A program made the translations under genes and the position numbers. Shown here one piece after another: positions 16,881-24,599 of a stretch of 54,847 nt of DNA (the stretch's first letter is position 1; the number at the start of each line of letters is the position of its first letter). Under the pieces are notes generated by a model. It saw nothing but the letters and a program-made list of their open reading frames with translations. It was not told the DNA's origin and ran no database searches. Origin of the DNA: an uncultured Clostridia bacterium (GTDB lineage Bacteria > Bacillota > Clostridia > Christensenellales > Aristaeellaceae); contig CANOHT010000021.1 in NCBI GenBank assembly GCA_947565865.1, forward strand, positions 1 to 54,847. Direction: 5' to 3'.

Positions 16881-18572
16881 ATGAAAACTCATCTCATGAC
16901 CCTATTGGCACTGCTTGCCGCGCTGCTGCTTGTCTGCGGCTGTGCCGGCGCTGAAGCCATTGGCGAAGGCTATGTGGCCGCCCCCGACCTGGAAGCTTGG
17001 GGCGCCCAGGACAACAACGGCTGGTCCTGGCTCTACCGCACGGCGGACAGCGAATACCTTCCCATGAGCTTTTATCCCGAATCCGACATCGGCTGGCAGC
17101 AGAACGCCTTCGCCTCTGACCCCGCCGCCATGGGCGAAATGTTCTTCATCAGCCGCGCCAGTTTCTTCACCGGCGAATTGGGCACTCTGCCCGTTTACGC
17201 CTACACCGTCCCCGCCGACGGCCGCATTGAGATTCGCTTTGCCACCCACGGTCAGCCTGACATGAACCTGACCGTGCTGCTGGGCGAGACCGTTCTGGCG
17301 GAGGGCATCGCCTTCAGCACCACCGGCCCCGACGCCGGCTTCACCGCCCATGCCGTGCGTGTGGACGCCAAGGCGGGCGACGTGGTCTACCTGGTGGGCA
17401 GCACCACCGGCGCGAACCGCGAAGGCTGGGTGAGGGATTACGCCGTGGCCTATCTGGCCCCCGACGCGCCTCTGGAGGTGAGCCAGGAGGAAGTACAGCA
17501 GGCCGCCGCTGAGGAAAAGGCCGCCAACACCCCCGTGGACATGGGCGCCATCTGGGCCCCTGACTTTGAGCAATTCGGCGCCCAGAACAACAACGGCTGG
17601 TCCTTCCTGTACAAGGCCACGGACGGCGCCTACCATGAAATGGGCTACTACACCGAGTCGGACATCGGCTGGCAGCTGAACGCCTTCGCCTCCGATCCCG
17701 GCGCCATGGGCGAGATGTTCTTCATCAATCAGAACTCCTGCTTCGTGGGTGAGCTGGGTTCCCTGCCGGTATACGCCTTCACCGCGCCCATCGGCGGCGA
17801 GGTGACCTTCTCCGCGCTGACCCACGGCACCGGCGGCGTGGCCGTCCAGGTGCTGCTCAACGGCGAGGCGCTGCCCATGGGCGACGCTGACAGCCTGCTC
17901 CTGACCACCGACGGCCCCGAGGGCGGCTTTACCCCCGTAACCATGAATCTGACCCTGAAAAAGGGCGACGTGCTGACGATGGAGATCAGCACCACCGACG
18001 CCCGTGAAGCCTGGATCAAGGATTATCAGGTGAAGTACAACAGCTACAACACCCTGAGCCGGGAGGGCTGCGAAGAGGGCGTGTACCTCCCCGACCATGA
18101 GAACAGCTTCGGCAAACAGAACAATTGCGGCTGGTCATACATGTTCCTGGACAAAGAGACCAACGCGCTAAAGAAGCTGGCCTTCGTGCGCTCCGCCGGC
18201 ACCTTCAAGGCCACGGACGAGGAGAAGTACCTGTATCTGTCCATCGGTCAGCGCAGCGCCCATCCCTCCACGGGCGCGTCCCCGGTCATGCTGTTTGAGG
18301 CCCCGGCGGACGGCGACATCCTGCTGACGGTCATCGCCAAGATCGGCGCCCCCGATATGAGCCCCACCAGCACCGGCATCGCGGTGATGGCTAACGACGC
18401 CAAGGTCTGGCCCGCGGAAGGCGACTTCCACAAGCTGGACATCAACACCCTCCGTCTGCGACTGCCCATGACGGTGAAAGCCGGCGATCAGGTCGCCGTG
18501 GTGCTGGACGCCCTGGAAGGCAACATCAACTATGATGAAACCGTGCTGTCGGTGATGGCGGAATACAACTAA
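16881..18572 (+). CDS. Exported protein with three tandem beta-rich repeats, function unknown
   Basis: 563 residues. Signal sequence MKTHLMTLLALLAALLLVC leads to GCAGAEA; the second Cys has Gly at -1 and could be a lipobox, so it may be a lipoprotein. Three homologous units follow at about 34-193, 225-387 and 405-563, each opening with the same motif (GAQDNNGWSWLY, GAQNNNGWSFLY, GKQNNCGWSYMF). Units 1 and 2 also share 'ESDIGWQ.NAFASDP.AMGEMFFI' elements; unit 3 has diverged and lost them. Each unit ends in beta-strands. Conserved Trp and Asn residues recall carbohydrate-binding modules, but I recognise no family. Cotranscribed with the esterase and DUF6259 genes, so a glycan-binding or surface-anchoring role is inferred. 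AAAGGAGG precedes the ATG. Confidence 0.8.
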   Translation: MKTHLMTLLALLAALLLVCGCAGAEAIGEGYVAAPDLEAWGAQDNNGWSWLYRTADSEYLPMSFYPESDIGWQQNAFASDPAAMGEMFFISRASFFTGELGTLPVYAYTVPADGRIEIRFATHGQPDMNLTVLLGETVLAEGIAFSTTGPDAGFTAHAVRVDAKAGDVVYLVGSTTGANREGWVRDYAVAYLAPDAPLEVSQEEVQQAAAEEKAANTPVDMGAIWAPDFEQFGAQNNNGWSFLYKATDGAYHEMGYYTESDIGWQLNAFASDPGAMGEMFFINQNSCFVGELGSLPVYAFTAPIGGEVTFSALTHGTGGVAVQVLLNGEALPMGDADSLLLTTDGPEGGFTPVTMNLTLKKGDVLTMEISTTDAREAWIKDYQVKYNSYNTLSREGCEEGVYLPDHENSFGKQNNCGWSYMFLDKETNALKKLAFVRSAGTFKATDEEKYLYLSIGQRSAHPSTGASPVMLFEAPADGDILLTVIAKIGAPDMSPTSTGIAVMANDAKVWPAEGDFHKLDINTLRLRLPMTVKAGDQVAVVLDALEGNINYDETVLSVMAEYN

Positions 18573-18659
18573 CCTGCGGTATCAGCAAAGTGGCGTAAGC
18601 CGCTTTTCGAGGAACTTCGCCCCGTTTTACGCCCTGAAGGGACTCGACGATTTTTGATA

Positions 18660-18725
18660 GACAGTCAGAGAGCCTGCGGGCCCTCCGACACCTCCTATGG
18701 TTTTTTCGACAGTCAGAGAGCCTGC
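18660..18725 (+). repeat. 18-bp direct repeat pair
   Basis: GACAGTCAGAGAGCCTGC occurs at 18660-18677 and again at 18708-18725, 48 bp apart, in the non-coding gap after the secreted operon. The second copy runs into the terminator stem. The gap 18573-18748 holds nothing else recognisable. It could be a duplicated terminator remnant, or a REP-like element if it recurs elsewhere. Confidence 0.6.
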
Positions 18726-18756
18726 CGCAGCATTGCGGCAGGCCCTTTTCATTTTG
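18720..18756 (+). terminator. Terminator of the SGNH-DUF6259-repeat operon
   Basis: GCCTGCCGCA (18720-18729), loop GCAT, TGCGGCAGGC (18734-18743), then CCTTTTCATTTT. A 10-bp perfect stem with a T-rich tail on the plus strand. It also lies immediately past the stop of the converging AraC gene. Confidence 0.8.
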
Positions 18757-19612
18757 GCTGCACCGCTGTCATTTCTCCCTGCGCCTTCCGGAAGGCGTTG
18801 GGCGGCTGCCCCGCTTCCTTGGAGAAAACCGCGATGAAGTAATTGTAATCCGCAAAGCCGCAGGCCGCCGCGACCTCCGCGATGGATAACTCAGGCCGTT
18901 CTGTCAGCAACTTCCGGGCGTGGGCCATCCGCAGCCTGCGCACATGCTGTCCGGGGCCGCAGCCGTACAGCTGTCCGCACAGCCGGTACAGCCTGGAACG
19001 GCTCAGCCCCAGGGCCGCGCTGATTTCCTCCGCCGACGCCTCCTGGGCAAAGTGCGTGGACAGATAAGCGTCCACTTCCGCCGCGACGCTGTTTTCCCGC
19101 AGGGTCGCCATGTGCTCCAGGATCAGATAGGAGGCCGTGGCGTGGAGAATCCTCGCGGCGGAACGAACATAGCTCTCGGTCATCAGGGGCTGGTCAGCAC
19201 AAGCGGCCCGCAGCGTTTCCATGGGCACCGGCAACGCGGCGCAGTACGCCTCGATGGCCGCCATGGCCGCCTCCATGGACGGGTAGGCCAGCACATGCCC
19301 GCACCACAGATAACCCACCAGCACCTCCCCCACATGGAGCGGCGCCACGGCCTCCGTCAATCCGGCGTGGCAGCGGTAAATAGAAACGCCCTGGCGCTTG
19401 GTCGCCTCGGCGCAGGCCGCCCGGTCGCAGGCCTGGCAGGCGTCGCTCCCCGCCTCCGTGGCGCGGATGGCAGCACAGAAGGGAATGCGCTGCTCCGGGT
19501 AGGAAACCATCTCGTGCATCTCGGCGTCAAAGACGGTGATGCGGATGCGCGTAATTTCATAGAAGTCCCGGAGCAGGCTGCGCAGAGCGTCTACATCAAA
19601 TACGGAGATCAT
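18749..19612 (-). CDS. AraC-family regulator with PocR sensory domain
   Basis: 287 residues. The N-terminal PocR-like ligand domain (about 1-165) has the characteristic Cys set C59-x2-C62-x4-C67 and C81 in YRCHAGLTEAVAPL. The C-terminal AraC/XylS HTH (about 190-285) contains SAEEISAALGLSRSRLYRL and IAEVAAACGFADYNYFIAVF. The start at 19612 is chosen because GGGAGGTG lies 8 bases upstream; the frame is open 20 codons further but without a site. Divergent from the sugar operon, so it is the obvious local regulator. PocR domains in known proteins sense small diols or related metabolites; the ligand here is not known. Confidence 0.9.
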   Translation of the reverse strand: MISVFDVDALRSLLRDFYEITRIRITVFDAEMHEMVSYPEQRIPFCAAIRATEAGSDACQACDRAACAEATKRQGVSIYRCHAGLTEAVAPLHVGEVLVGYLWCGHVLAYPSMEAAMAAIEAYCAALPVPMETLRAACADQPLMTESYVRSAARILHATASYLILEHMATLRENSVAAEVDAYLSTHFAQEASAEEISAALGLSRSRLYRLCGQLYGCGPGQHVRRLRMAHARKLLTERPELSIAEVAAACGFADYNYFIAVFSKEAGQPPNAFRKAQGEMTAVQPK

Positions 19613-19673
19613 CGCCGCTTCACCTCCCGCCAACTGTGTCACACACTCTCTCAAAGCGCCGTGCAGCATCAAT

Positions 19674-19701
19674 ATTATATCATAGCATGGAACAAATTCA
19701 A
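19674..19701 (-). promoter_or_regulatory. Promoter of the AraC/PocR gene
   Basis: On the minus strand TTGAAT (19696-19701), 16-bp spacer, TATAAT (19674-19679), giving a leader of about 50 bases. Confidence 0.6.
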
Positions 19702-19745
19702 AGTTTCTGCGACAAAATCATCTATACCATTTTCGGCCGATTTTT

Positions 19746-19751
19746 TATAAT
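19746..19751 (+). promoter_or_regulatory. -10 box of the sugar-catabolism operon
   Basis: Perfect TATAAT with no recognisable -35 box 16-18 bases upstream, as expected for a promoter that needs an activator such as the adjacent AraC protein. About 40 bases before the first gene. Confidence 0.5.
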
Positions 19752-19794
19752 AGCAGCAGAGAAGCATCGCCGCACTCGTTCGTAAGGAGGTCAT

Positions 19795-20772
19795 ATGGAT
19801 ACGCAGCATTTATCTGGCTATCTTTGTCACCCCGCCCAGCGGTACACCCTGCGCCGCCTCACCCTGGCGGAAGGCCGGGCGCGGGGCGTCCAGGTCATCG
19901 AGGTGATGACCGAAGGCGGGTTGCAGCTGGACATCCTGCCCGACGCCGGGCTGGACATCGGCCAGGCCCGATACCGCGGCGTCAACGTAACATACATCAG
20001 CAAAAACGGCTATGACAGCCCCGCTGCCATCAGCTCCCATGAAACGGAATTTCTGCGCACCTTCCCCGGCGGTATGCTCTATACCTGCGGCCTGCGCTCC
20101 ACCGGCGGCGCGCATCGGGACGGCGACGAGTGGCACCCTCTCCACGGGCGCTACCACAGTCTGCAGGCCGATGAGGTCGCCGCCTATGTGGAGGACGGCG
20201 TTATCATCATTCGCGGGGTCATCCGCGAAACAGCCCTGTTTGGCCACTGCCTGGAAGTCAGGCGAACCATCCGCATCCCGGTGGAAGGCGCCGACGTCAC
20301 CGTGGAGGACACCCTCACCAACCTGGCCTTCGCGCCGGAGGAATACGCGCTGCTGTACCACTGCAACTTCGGCTGGCCTCTGCTGTGCCGGGACGCGGAG
20401 CTGCTCCTGCCGGAAGGCCGCCGCACTACGCCCCGCACGTCCTTCGCGGCCACAGGGCTTGGGCGGGAATGCACCTTCTCAGCCCCTGTGCCAGGAGAGG
20501 AGGAGCGCGTCTTCTTCCATGAGGACATGCCCCGCACCACAACGCTGCGCAACCGCCTCCTGGACATCGGCATGACCATGACCTGGTCCGACAACCTGCC
20601 CATCCTCGCCCAATGGCGCAGCATGGCCTCCGGCGATTATGTGCTGGGGCTGGAGCCCACCAACTGCTATATCATGGGCCGCAAACAGGAGCGGGAGAAC
20701 GGCACGCTCCCCGTGCTTCAGCCCGGAAAGAGCGTACGCACCCGAATTGATTTCCATTTTGACCACGCATAA
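19795..20772 (+). CDS. DUF4432-family aldose-epimerase-like protein
   Basis: 325 residues, all-beta, of the galactose-mutarotase superfamily (DUF4432 subgroup). It has ILPDAGLDIGQARYRGVNV, the His-rich stretch WHPLHGRYH, and GLEPTNCY near the C-terminus. Aldose epimerases interconvert alpha and beta anomers of free sugars. No signal peptide, so cytoplasmic. Start set by TAAGGAGGT. First gene of a four-gene operon with isomerase, kinase and aldolase, so mutarotation of the incoming aldose is the likely job. DUF4432 itself has no firmly proven reaction that I can cite. Confidence 0.85.
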   Translation: MDTQHLSGYLCHPAQRYTLRRLTLAEGRARGVQVIEVMTEGGLQLDILPDAGLDIGQARYRGVNVTYISKNGYDSPAAISSHETEFLRTFPGGMLYTCGLRSTGGAHRDGDEWHPLHGRYHSLQADEVAAYVEDGVIIIRGVIRETALFGHCLEVRRTIRIPVEGADVTVEDTLTNLAFAPEEYALLYHCNFGWPLLCRDAELLLPEGRRTTPRTSFAATGLGRECTFSAPVPGEEERVFFHEDMPRTTTLRNRLLDIGMTMTWSDNLPILAQWRSMASGDYVLGLEPTNCYIMGRKQERENGTLPVLQPGKSVRTRIDFHFDHA

Positions 20773-20788
20773 AAAGGAGGATAACCCC

Positions 20789-22189
20789 ATGAAAAAGATG
20801 ACCTTTGCCCTGTGCTTCGGCAACCGCGGCTTCATGCCCGGCGAACTGATCCTTGGCGCCCGGGAGGACATGGTGAAAGCCGTGACCGACGCAGGCTACG
20901 ACTACATCATCATGGACGCCGAGGCCACCCGCTACGGCGCCGTGGAGACCCGGGACGAGGGCCGCCTGTACGCCCGCTGGCTCAAGGAGCACGAGGGGCA
21001 GTATGACGGCGTGATCTTCTCCATGCCCATCTTTGTGGACGAAAACGGCGCGGCGGAAGCCCTGCGCGACGCGGGCGTACCCATCCTGATGCAGGCTTAC
21101 CCGGACGAAATCGGCAAGATGGACTTCGCTCACCGCCGCGACGCCTACTGCGGCAAATTCTCCGTCACCGATGTCTTTACCCAGTACGGCATTCCCTTCA
21201 CCGTGATGAAGCCCCATGTGGTGCATCCCCTGACCCCCGCCTTCCGCCGGAACCTCATCGACTTCGCCGCCGTCTGCCGGGTGGTAAACGGCATGAAGCG
21301 CTTCACCGTGGGCTGCATCGGCGCCCGCACCACCGCCTTCAAGACCACCCGCTTTGACGAGATCACCCTTCAAAAATACGGCATCACCGTGGAAAGCTTC
21401 GATCTGTCCGAGCTGGCCTTCCAGGTACAGCAGCTTTCTGACGGCGATGACGCCGTGCTTGCCAAGATCGCTCGGCTCAAGGACTACACCGACTTCTCCC
21501 GGGTACCCGACGGCCCCATGACCACCCTGGCCAAAATCAGCGTCGTTATCGACCGGTATATTGAGGAATACCATCTGGACGCCGTCACCCTGCGGTGCTG
21601 GAACGAGATGGAGACCATCTTCCGCGTGTGCCCCTGCGTGCTCCTGAGCGAGCTGAACGACCGGGGCATCGTCGCAAGCTGCGAAATCGACCTGTGCAGC
21701 GCCATCTGCATGCGCGCCATGAGCCTGGCCAGCGAGACCCCCACCACCGTGCTGGACTGGAACAACAACTATGGAGACGACGAGAACAAGGTCATCCTTT
21801 TCCACTGCGGCCCCGTGGCCCAGACGCTGATGACCTGCAAGGGCACCGTGACCTCCCACAAGATGTTCGACAAACAGGATCCCGGCAGCGGCTGGGGCTG
21901 CAACGAGGGCCGCATCAGGGAAATGCCCATGACCTTCTCCAACTGCCAGACCAAGGATGGAAAGCTCCTCATCTATACCTCCGAGGGCCGCTTTACCGAC
22001 GATGTTATTGAGGACAGCTTCTTTGGCTGCGGCGGCGTGGCGGAGATCCCGCATCTTCAAGATAAGCTGCTGAAGCTGGCCCGGGGCGGCTTCAAGCATC
22101 ACACCGCCGTAGGCTATGGTCACATGAAGTCCGTGCTGGACGAGGCCTTCAACGTCTATCTCCGTTATGACATGACGGACATCGACTGA
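20789..22189 (+). CDS. L-fucose/L-arabinose isomerase-family protein
   Basis: 466 residues related to the FucI/AraA superfamily (COG2407 type), which converts an aldose to the ketose with a divalent metal. Features include the N-terminal Rossmann-like part (MTFALCFGNRGFMPGEL), a substrate-domain RCWNEME, CEIDLCSA with a possible metal-ligand Glu, and HCGPVAQTL with a likely ligand His. Shorter than true FucI (about 590), as is usual for this subgroup. AAAAGGAGG precedes the ATG and the gap from the epimerase gene is 16 bp. The true substrate cannot be read from sequence; relatives act on fucose, arabinose and other aldoses, and sulfoquinovose should also be considered. Confidence 0.82.
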   Translation: MKKMTFALCFGNRGFMPGELILGAREDMVKAVTDAGYDYIIMDAEATRYGAVETRDEGRLYARWLKEHEGQYDGVIFSMPIFVDENGAAEALRDAGVPILMQAYPDEIGKMDFAHRRDAYCGKFSVTDVFTQYGIPFTVMKPHVVHPLTPAFRRNLIDFAAVCRVVNGMKRFTVGCIGARTTAFKTTRFDEITLQKYGITVESFDLSELAFQVQQLSDGDDAVLAKIARLKDYTDFSRVPDGPMTTLAKISVVIDRYIEEYHLDAVTLRCWNEMETIFRVCPCVLLSELNDRGIVASCEIDLCSAICMRAMSLASETPTTVLDWNNNYGDDENKVILFHCGPVAQTLMTCKGTVTSHKMFDKQDPGSGWGCNEGRIREMPMTFSNCQTKDGKLLIYTSEGRFTDDVIEDSFFGCGGVAEIPHLQDKLLKLARGGFKHHTAVGYGHMKSVLDEAFNVYLRYDMTDID

Positions 22190-22217
22190 CACCAACCGCA
22201 GTGAAGGAGGAAGCCCC

Positions 22218-23720
22218 ATGCGCTTATCCGGCCTGGATATCGGCACCACCGGGTGCAAGCTGTCCGTCTTTGATCCGGACGGCGCGATGCTTGGCAGCGT
22301 ATACCGGGATTACCCGGCCCGCCGCACCCATCAGGCCCATGAAATGGATGTCGGCGCCATCTGGGACGCGGTGCGGGAGGTACTGGCGCAAGCCGCGCGG
22401 ACGTATCCCAACATTGGCGGCCTGGGCGTCGCCAGCTTTGGCGAGACCTTCGTGCTTCTGGACGAGAACGACGAGCCCCTGGCTCCCGCCATGCTTTACA
22501 CTGATTCCCGTGGGGAGAGCCAGTGCGCCGCCCTGTCGGAGGCCCTGGGCGAAACGTGCATCGCGGCCATTACAGGCTTGAAGCCCCACCCCATGTTCTC
22601 CCTGCCCAAGATCATGTGGATGAAGGAGCGCCGTCCGGAGCTTTTCGCCCGCGCCCGGCGGGTGATGCTGATGGAGGATTACATCGTCTACAAGCTCACC
22701 GGCGTGGCGCAGATCGACTACTCCCTGGCCACGCGCACCATGGCCTTCGACATCCGCCGTCTGTGCTGGAGCGAAGACCTGCTGAACGCGGCGGGCCTTG
22801 ATCCGGCGCTGTTCTCCCGCCCGGTGCCCACCGGAACGCCCGCGGGCTGTCTCCGTCCGGAGCTTGCGCGCTCCCTGGGCCTTGGCGGCGATACGCTGAT
22901 TGTCTCCGTCAGCCACGACCAGGTAGCGGCAGCCATCGGCAGCGGCGTGTTCGACCCTTCGGCCACCGTGGACGGCGCGGGAACCGTGGAATGCATAACC
23001 CCCGTCTTCACCGACTTTGACCCCGCGGAGATGGCCCGGAACGGCTACTGCATCGTTCCCTTCATCCAGCCCGGCAGCTATGTCACCTACGCCTTTTGCT
23101 ACACGGGCGGCGCGCTGGTGAAATGGTTCATCGACCAGTTAGGCGGCCACGCTCTGGAGCAAAGCCGCGACACAGGCGCTTCCGTTCACAGCCTGCTGGA
23201 GGGCGAAAGTGACGGCATGCCCACCGGGCTGTTGGTGCTGCCCCACTTTTCCGGCGCGGCCACACCCCACATGGACGCCGGAAGCAGGGGCGCAATCCTT
23301 GGCCTGACCCTCAGTCACACCCGGCAGGATCTCTACCGTGCCATCATGGAGGGCGTATGCTATGAGATGCGCCTGAACCAGGAGCGCCTGGCTCTGGCCG
23401 GCATCGGCATCGCGCCTCTGCGCGCTACCGGCGGCGGCGCGCGCTCCGGCGTGTGGCTGCAAATGAAGGCGGACATCCTGAACGTGCCGGTCACGGCCCT
23501 TGCCACCGCCGAGGCCGGCGCTGCCGGCAGTGCCATGCTGGTGGGCGTGGCCGCCGGTGTCTTCCGCGATCTGCCTGCCGCCGCCAGCGCCATGATCCAT
23601 GAACAGCGAACTTATCTTCCCCGTCCCGAGGCTCATGCCCGCTATATGGCGGTCTATGAGCGCTACAAAAAGGTCTACGCCGCCATACGCCCGCTGATGG
23701 AGGAATCAACATGCTTGTAA
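22218..23720 (+). CDS. FGGY-family carbohydrate kinase
   Basis: 500 residues with both FGGY ATPase-fold halves. GLDIGTTGCKLSVFD is the phosphate-1 loop at the N-terminus, Asp234 in SVSHDQVAAAIGSG is the expected catalytic base, and LRATGGGARSGVWLQMKAD is the adenosine-binding motif (about 396-414). Most like xylulose/fuculose/gluconate-type kinases. Expected to phosphorylate the ketose produced by the upstream isomerase, so that the aldolase can cleave it. AAGGAGG upstream of the ATG; the last 10 bp overlap the aldolase start. Confidence 0.92.
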   Translation: MRLSGLDIGTTGCKLSVFDPDGAMLGSVYRDYPARRTHQAHEMDVGAIWDAVREVLAQAARTYPNIGGLGVASFGETFVLLDENDEPLAPAMLYTDSRGESQCAALSEALGETCIAAITGLKPHPMFSLPKIMWMKERRPELFARARRVMLMEDYIVYKLTGVAQIDYSLATRTMAFDIRRLCWSEDLLNAAGLDPALFSRPVPTGTPAGCLRPELARSLGLGGDTLIVSVSHDQVAAAIGSGVFDPSATVDGAGTVECITPVFTDFDPAEMARNGYCIVPFIQPGSYVTYAFCYTGGALVKWFIDQLGGHALEQSRDTGASVHSLLEGESDGMPTGLLVLPHFSGAATPHMDAGSRGAILGLTLSHTRQDLYRAIMEGVCYEMRLNQERLALAGIGIAPLRATGGGARSGVWLQMKADILNVPVTALATAEAGAAGSAMLVGVAAGVFRDLPAAASAMIHEQRTYLPRPEAHARYMAVYERYKKVYAAIRPLMEESTCL

Positions 23721-24547
23721 CCCTGAATGAAATTCTGGCTGCCGCGAAAGAAAAGAACTGCGCCGTGGGCGCCTTCAACACCCCGAACCTGGAATGTATC
23801 ACCGCCGTCATCAGCGCCGCGGAGAAGCTGAACGTCCCGGTCATCCTGTCCCACGCGGAAATTCACGAGCCTGCCGCACCCCTCAGCGTCATCGGCCCGG
23901 TGATGGTGCTCTTCGCCCAAAAAGCCAAGACGCCCGTCTGCGTCCATCTGGATCACTGCGAGCGCCTGGACTATATGGAAACCGCCCTGAAGCTGGGCTT
24001 CACCGGCGTGATGTACGACGGCAGCGCCCTGCCCTATGACGAAAACGCGGCCAATGCCAAGGCCGCCGTCGCCCTGGCGCATGCCTATGGCGCCAGCGTG
24101 GAGGCTGAGCTTGGCACACTTCCCTCCCGTGAGGGCGGCGCGGAAGCCGTGGCGGGCCCCGTCTATACCGATCCCGACCTGGCCGTGGCCTTCTGCCGCG
24201 AAACGGGCATCGACGCCCTGGCCCCCTCCTTCGGCACGGCCCACGGCATCTACAAGGCCAAGCCCGTGCTGGATCTGGAGCGGGTGAAGACCATTGCGGA
24301 GAAGACCGGCCTCCCCCTGGTGATGCACGGCGGCAGCGGCGTCAGCGCCGACGACTACCGTATTGCCATCCGCAACGGTATCCGCAAAATCAACTATTAC
24401 AGCTACATGTCCAAAGCCGGGGTCAGCGCCGTGGCCGCCCAGCTGTCCAGCCAGGACGTGACCTTTTTCCACGACCTGGCCCTGACCGCGCAGCAAGCCA
24501 TGGAGGAGGACGCCGCCCGCGCCATGCGGGTCTTCGCGGGGCTTTGA
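23711..24547 (+). CDS. Class II ketose-phosphate aldolase (FbaA/GatY/KbaY family)
   Basis: 278-residue zinc aldolase. Asp81 in VHLDHCE is the usual catalytic Asp next to the zinc ligand His82. His178 (GTAHGIYK) and His206 (MHGGSG) are the other expected zinc ligands. The C-terminal substrate motif, normally N-I-D-T or N-V-A-T, is here N228-Y-Y-S, a marked change in the pocket that binds the substrate hydroxyls and phosphate. It probably splits the ketose phosphate made by the kinase into DHAP (or another triose) and an aldehyde. Overlaps the kinase gene by 10 bp. No clear terminator follows before the converging glycosyltransferase gene. Confidence 0.88.
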   Translation: MLVTLNEILAAAKEKNCAVGAFNTPNLECITAVISAAEKLNVPVILSHAEIHEPAAPLSVIGPVMVLFAQKAKTPVCVHLDHCERLDYMETALKLGFTGVMYDGSALPYDENAANAKAAVALAHAYGASVEAELGTLPSREGGAEAVAGPVYTDPDLAVAFCRETGIDALAPSFGTAHGIYKAKPVLDLERVKTIAEKTGLPLVMHGGSGVSADDYRIAIRNGIRKINYYSYMSKAGVSAVAAQLSSQDVTFFHDLALTAQQAMEEDAARAMRVFAGL

Positions 24548-24599
24548 CAGCCCCCGGCAAATGGCCGCCACAGGTGCGCGGCACAGGAGGCCCGCATCG

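Noticed and set aside
18660..18725. CRISPR array suggested by the direct repeat
   Set aside because: Only two repeat copies, no cas genes, and the second copy is part of a terminator.
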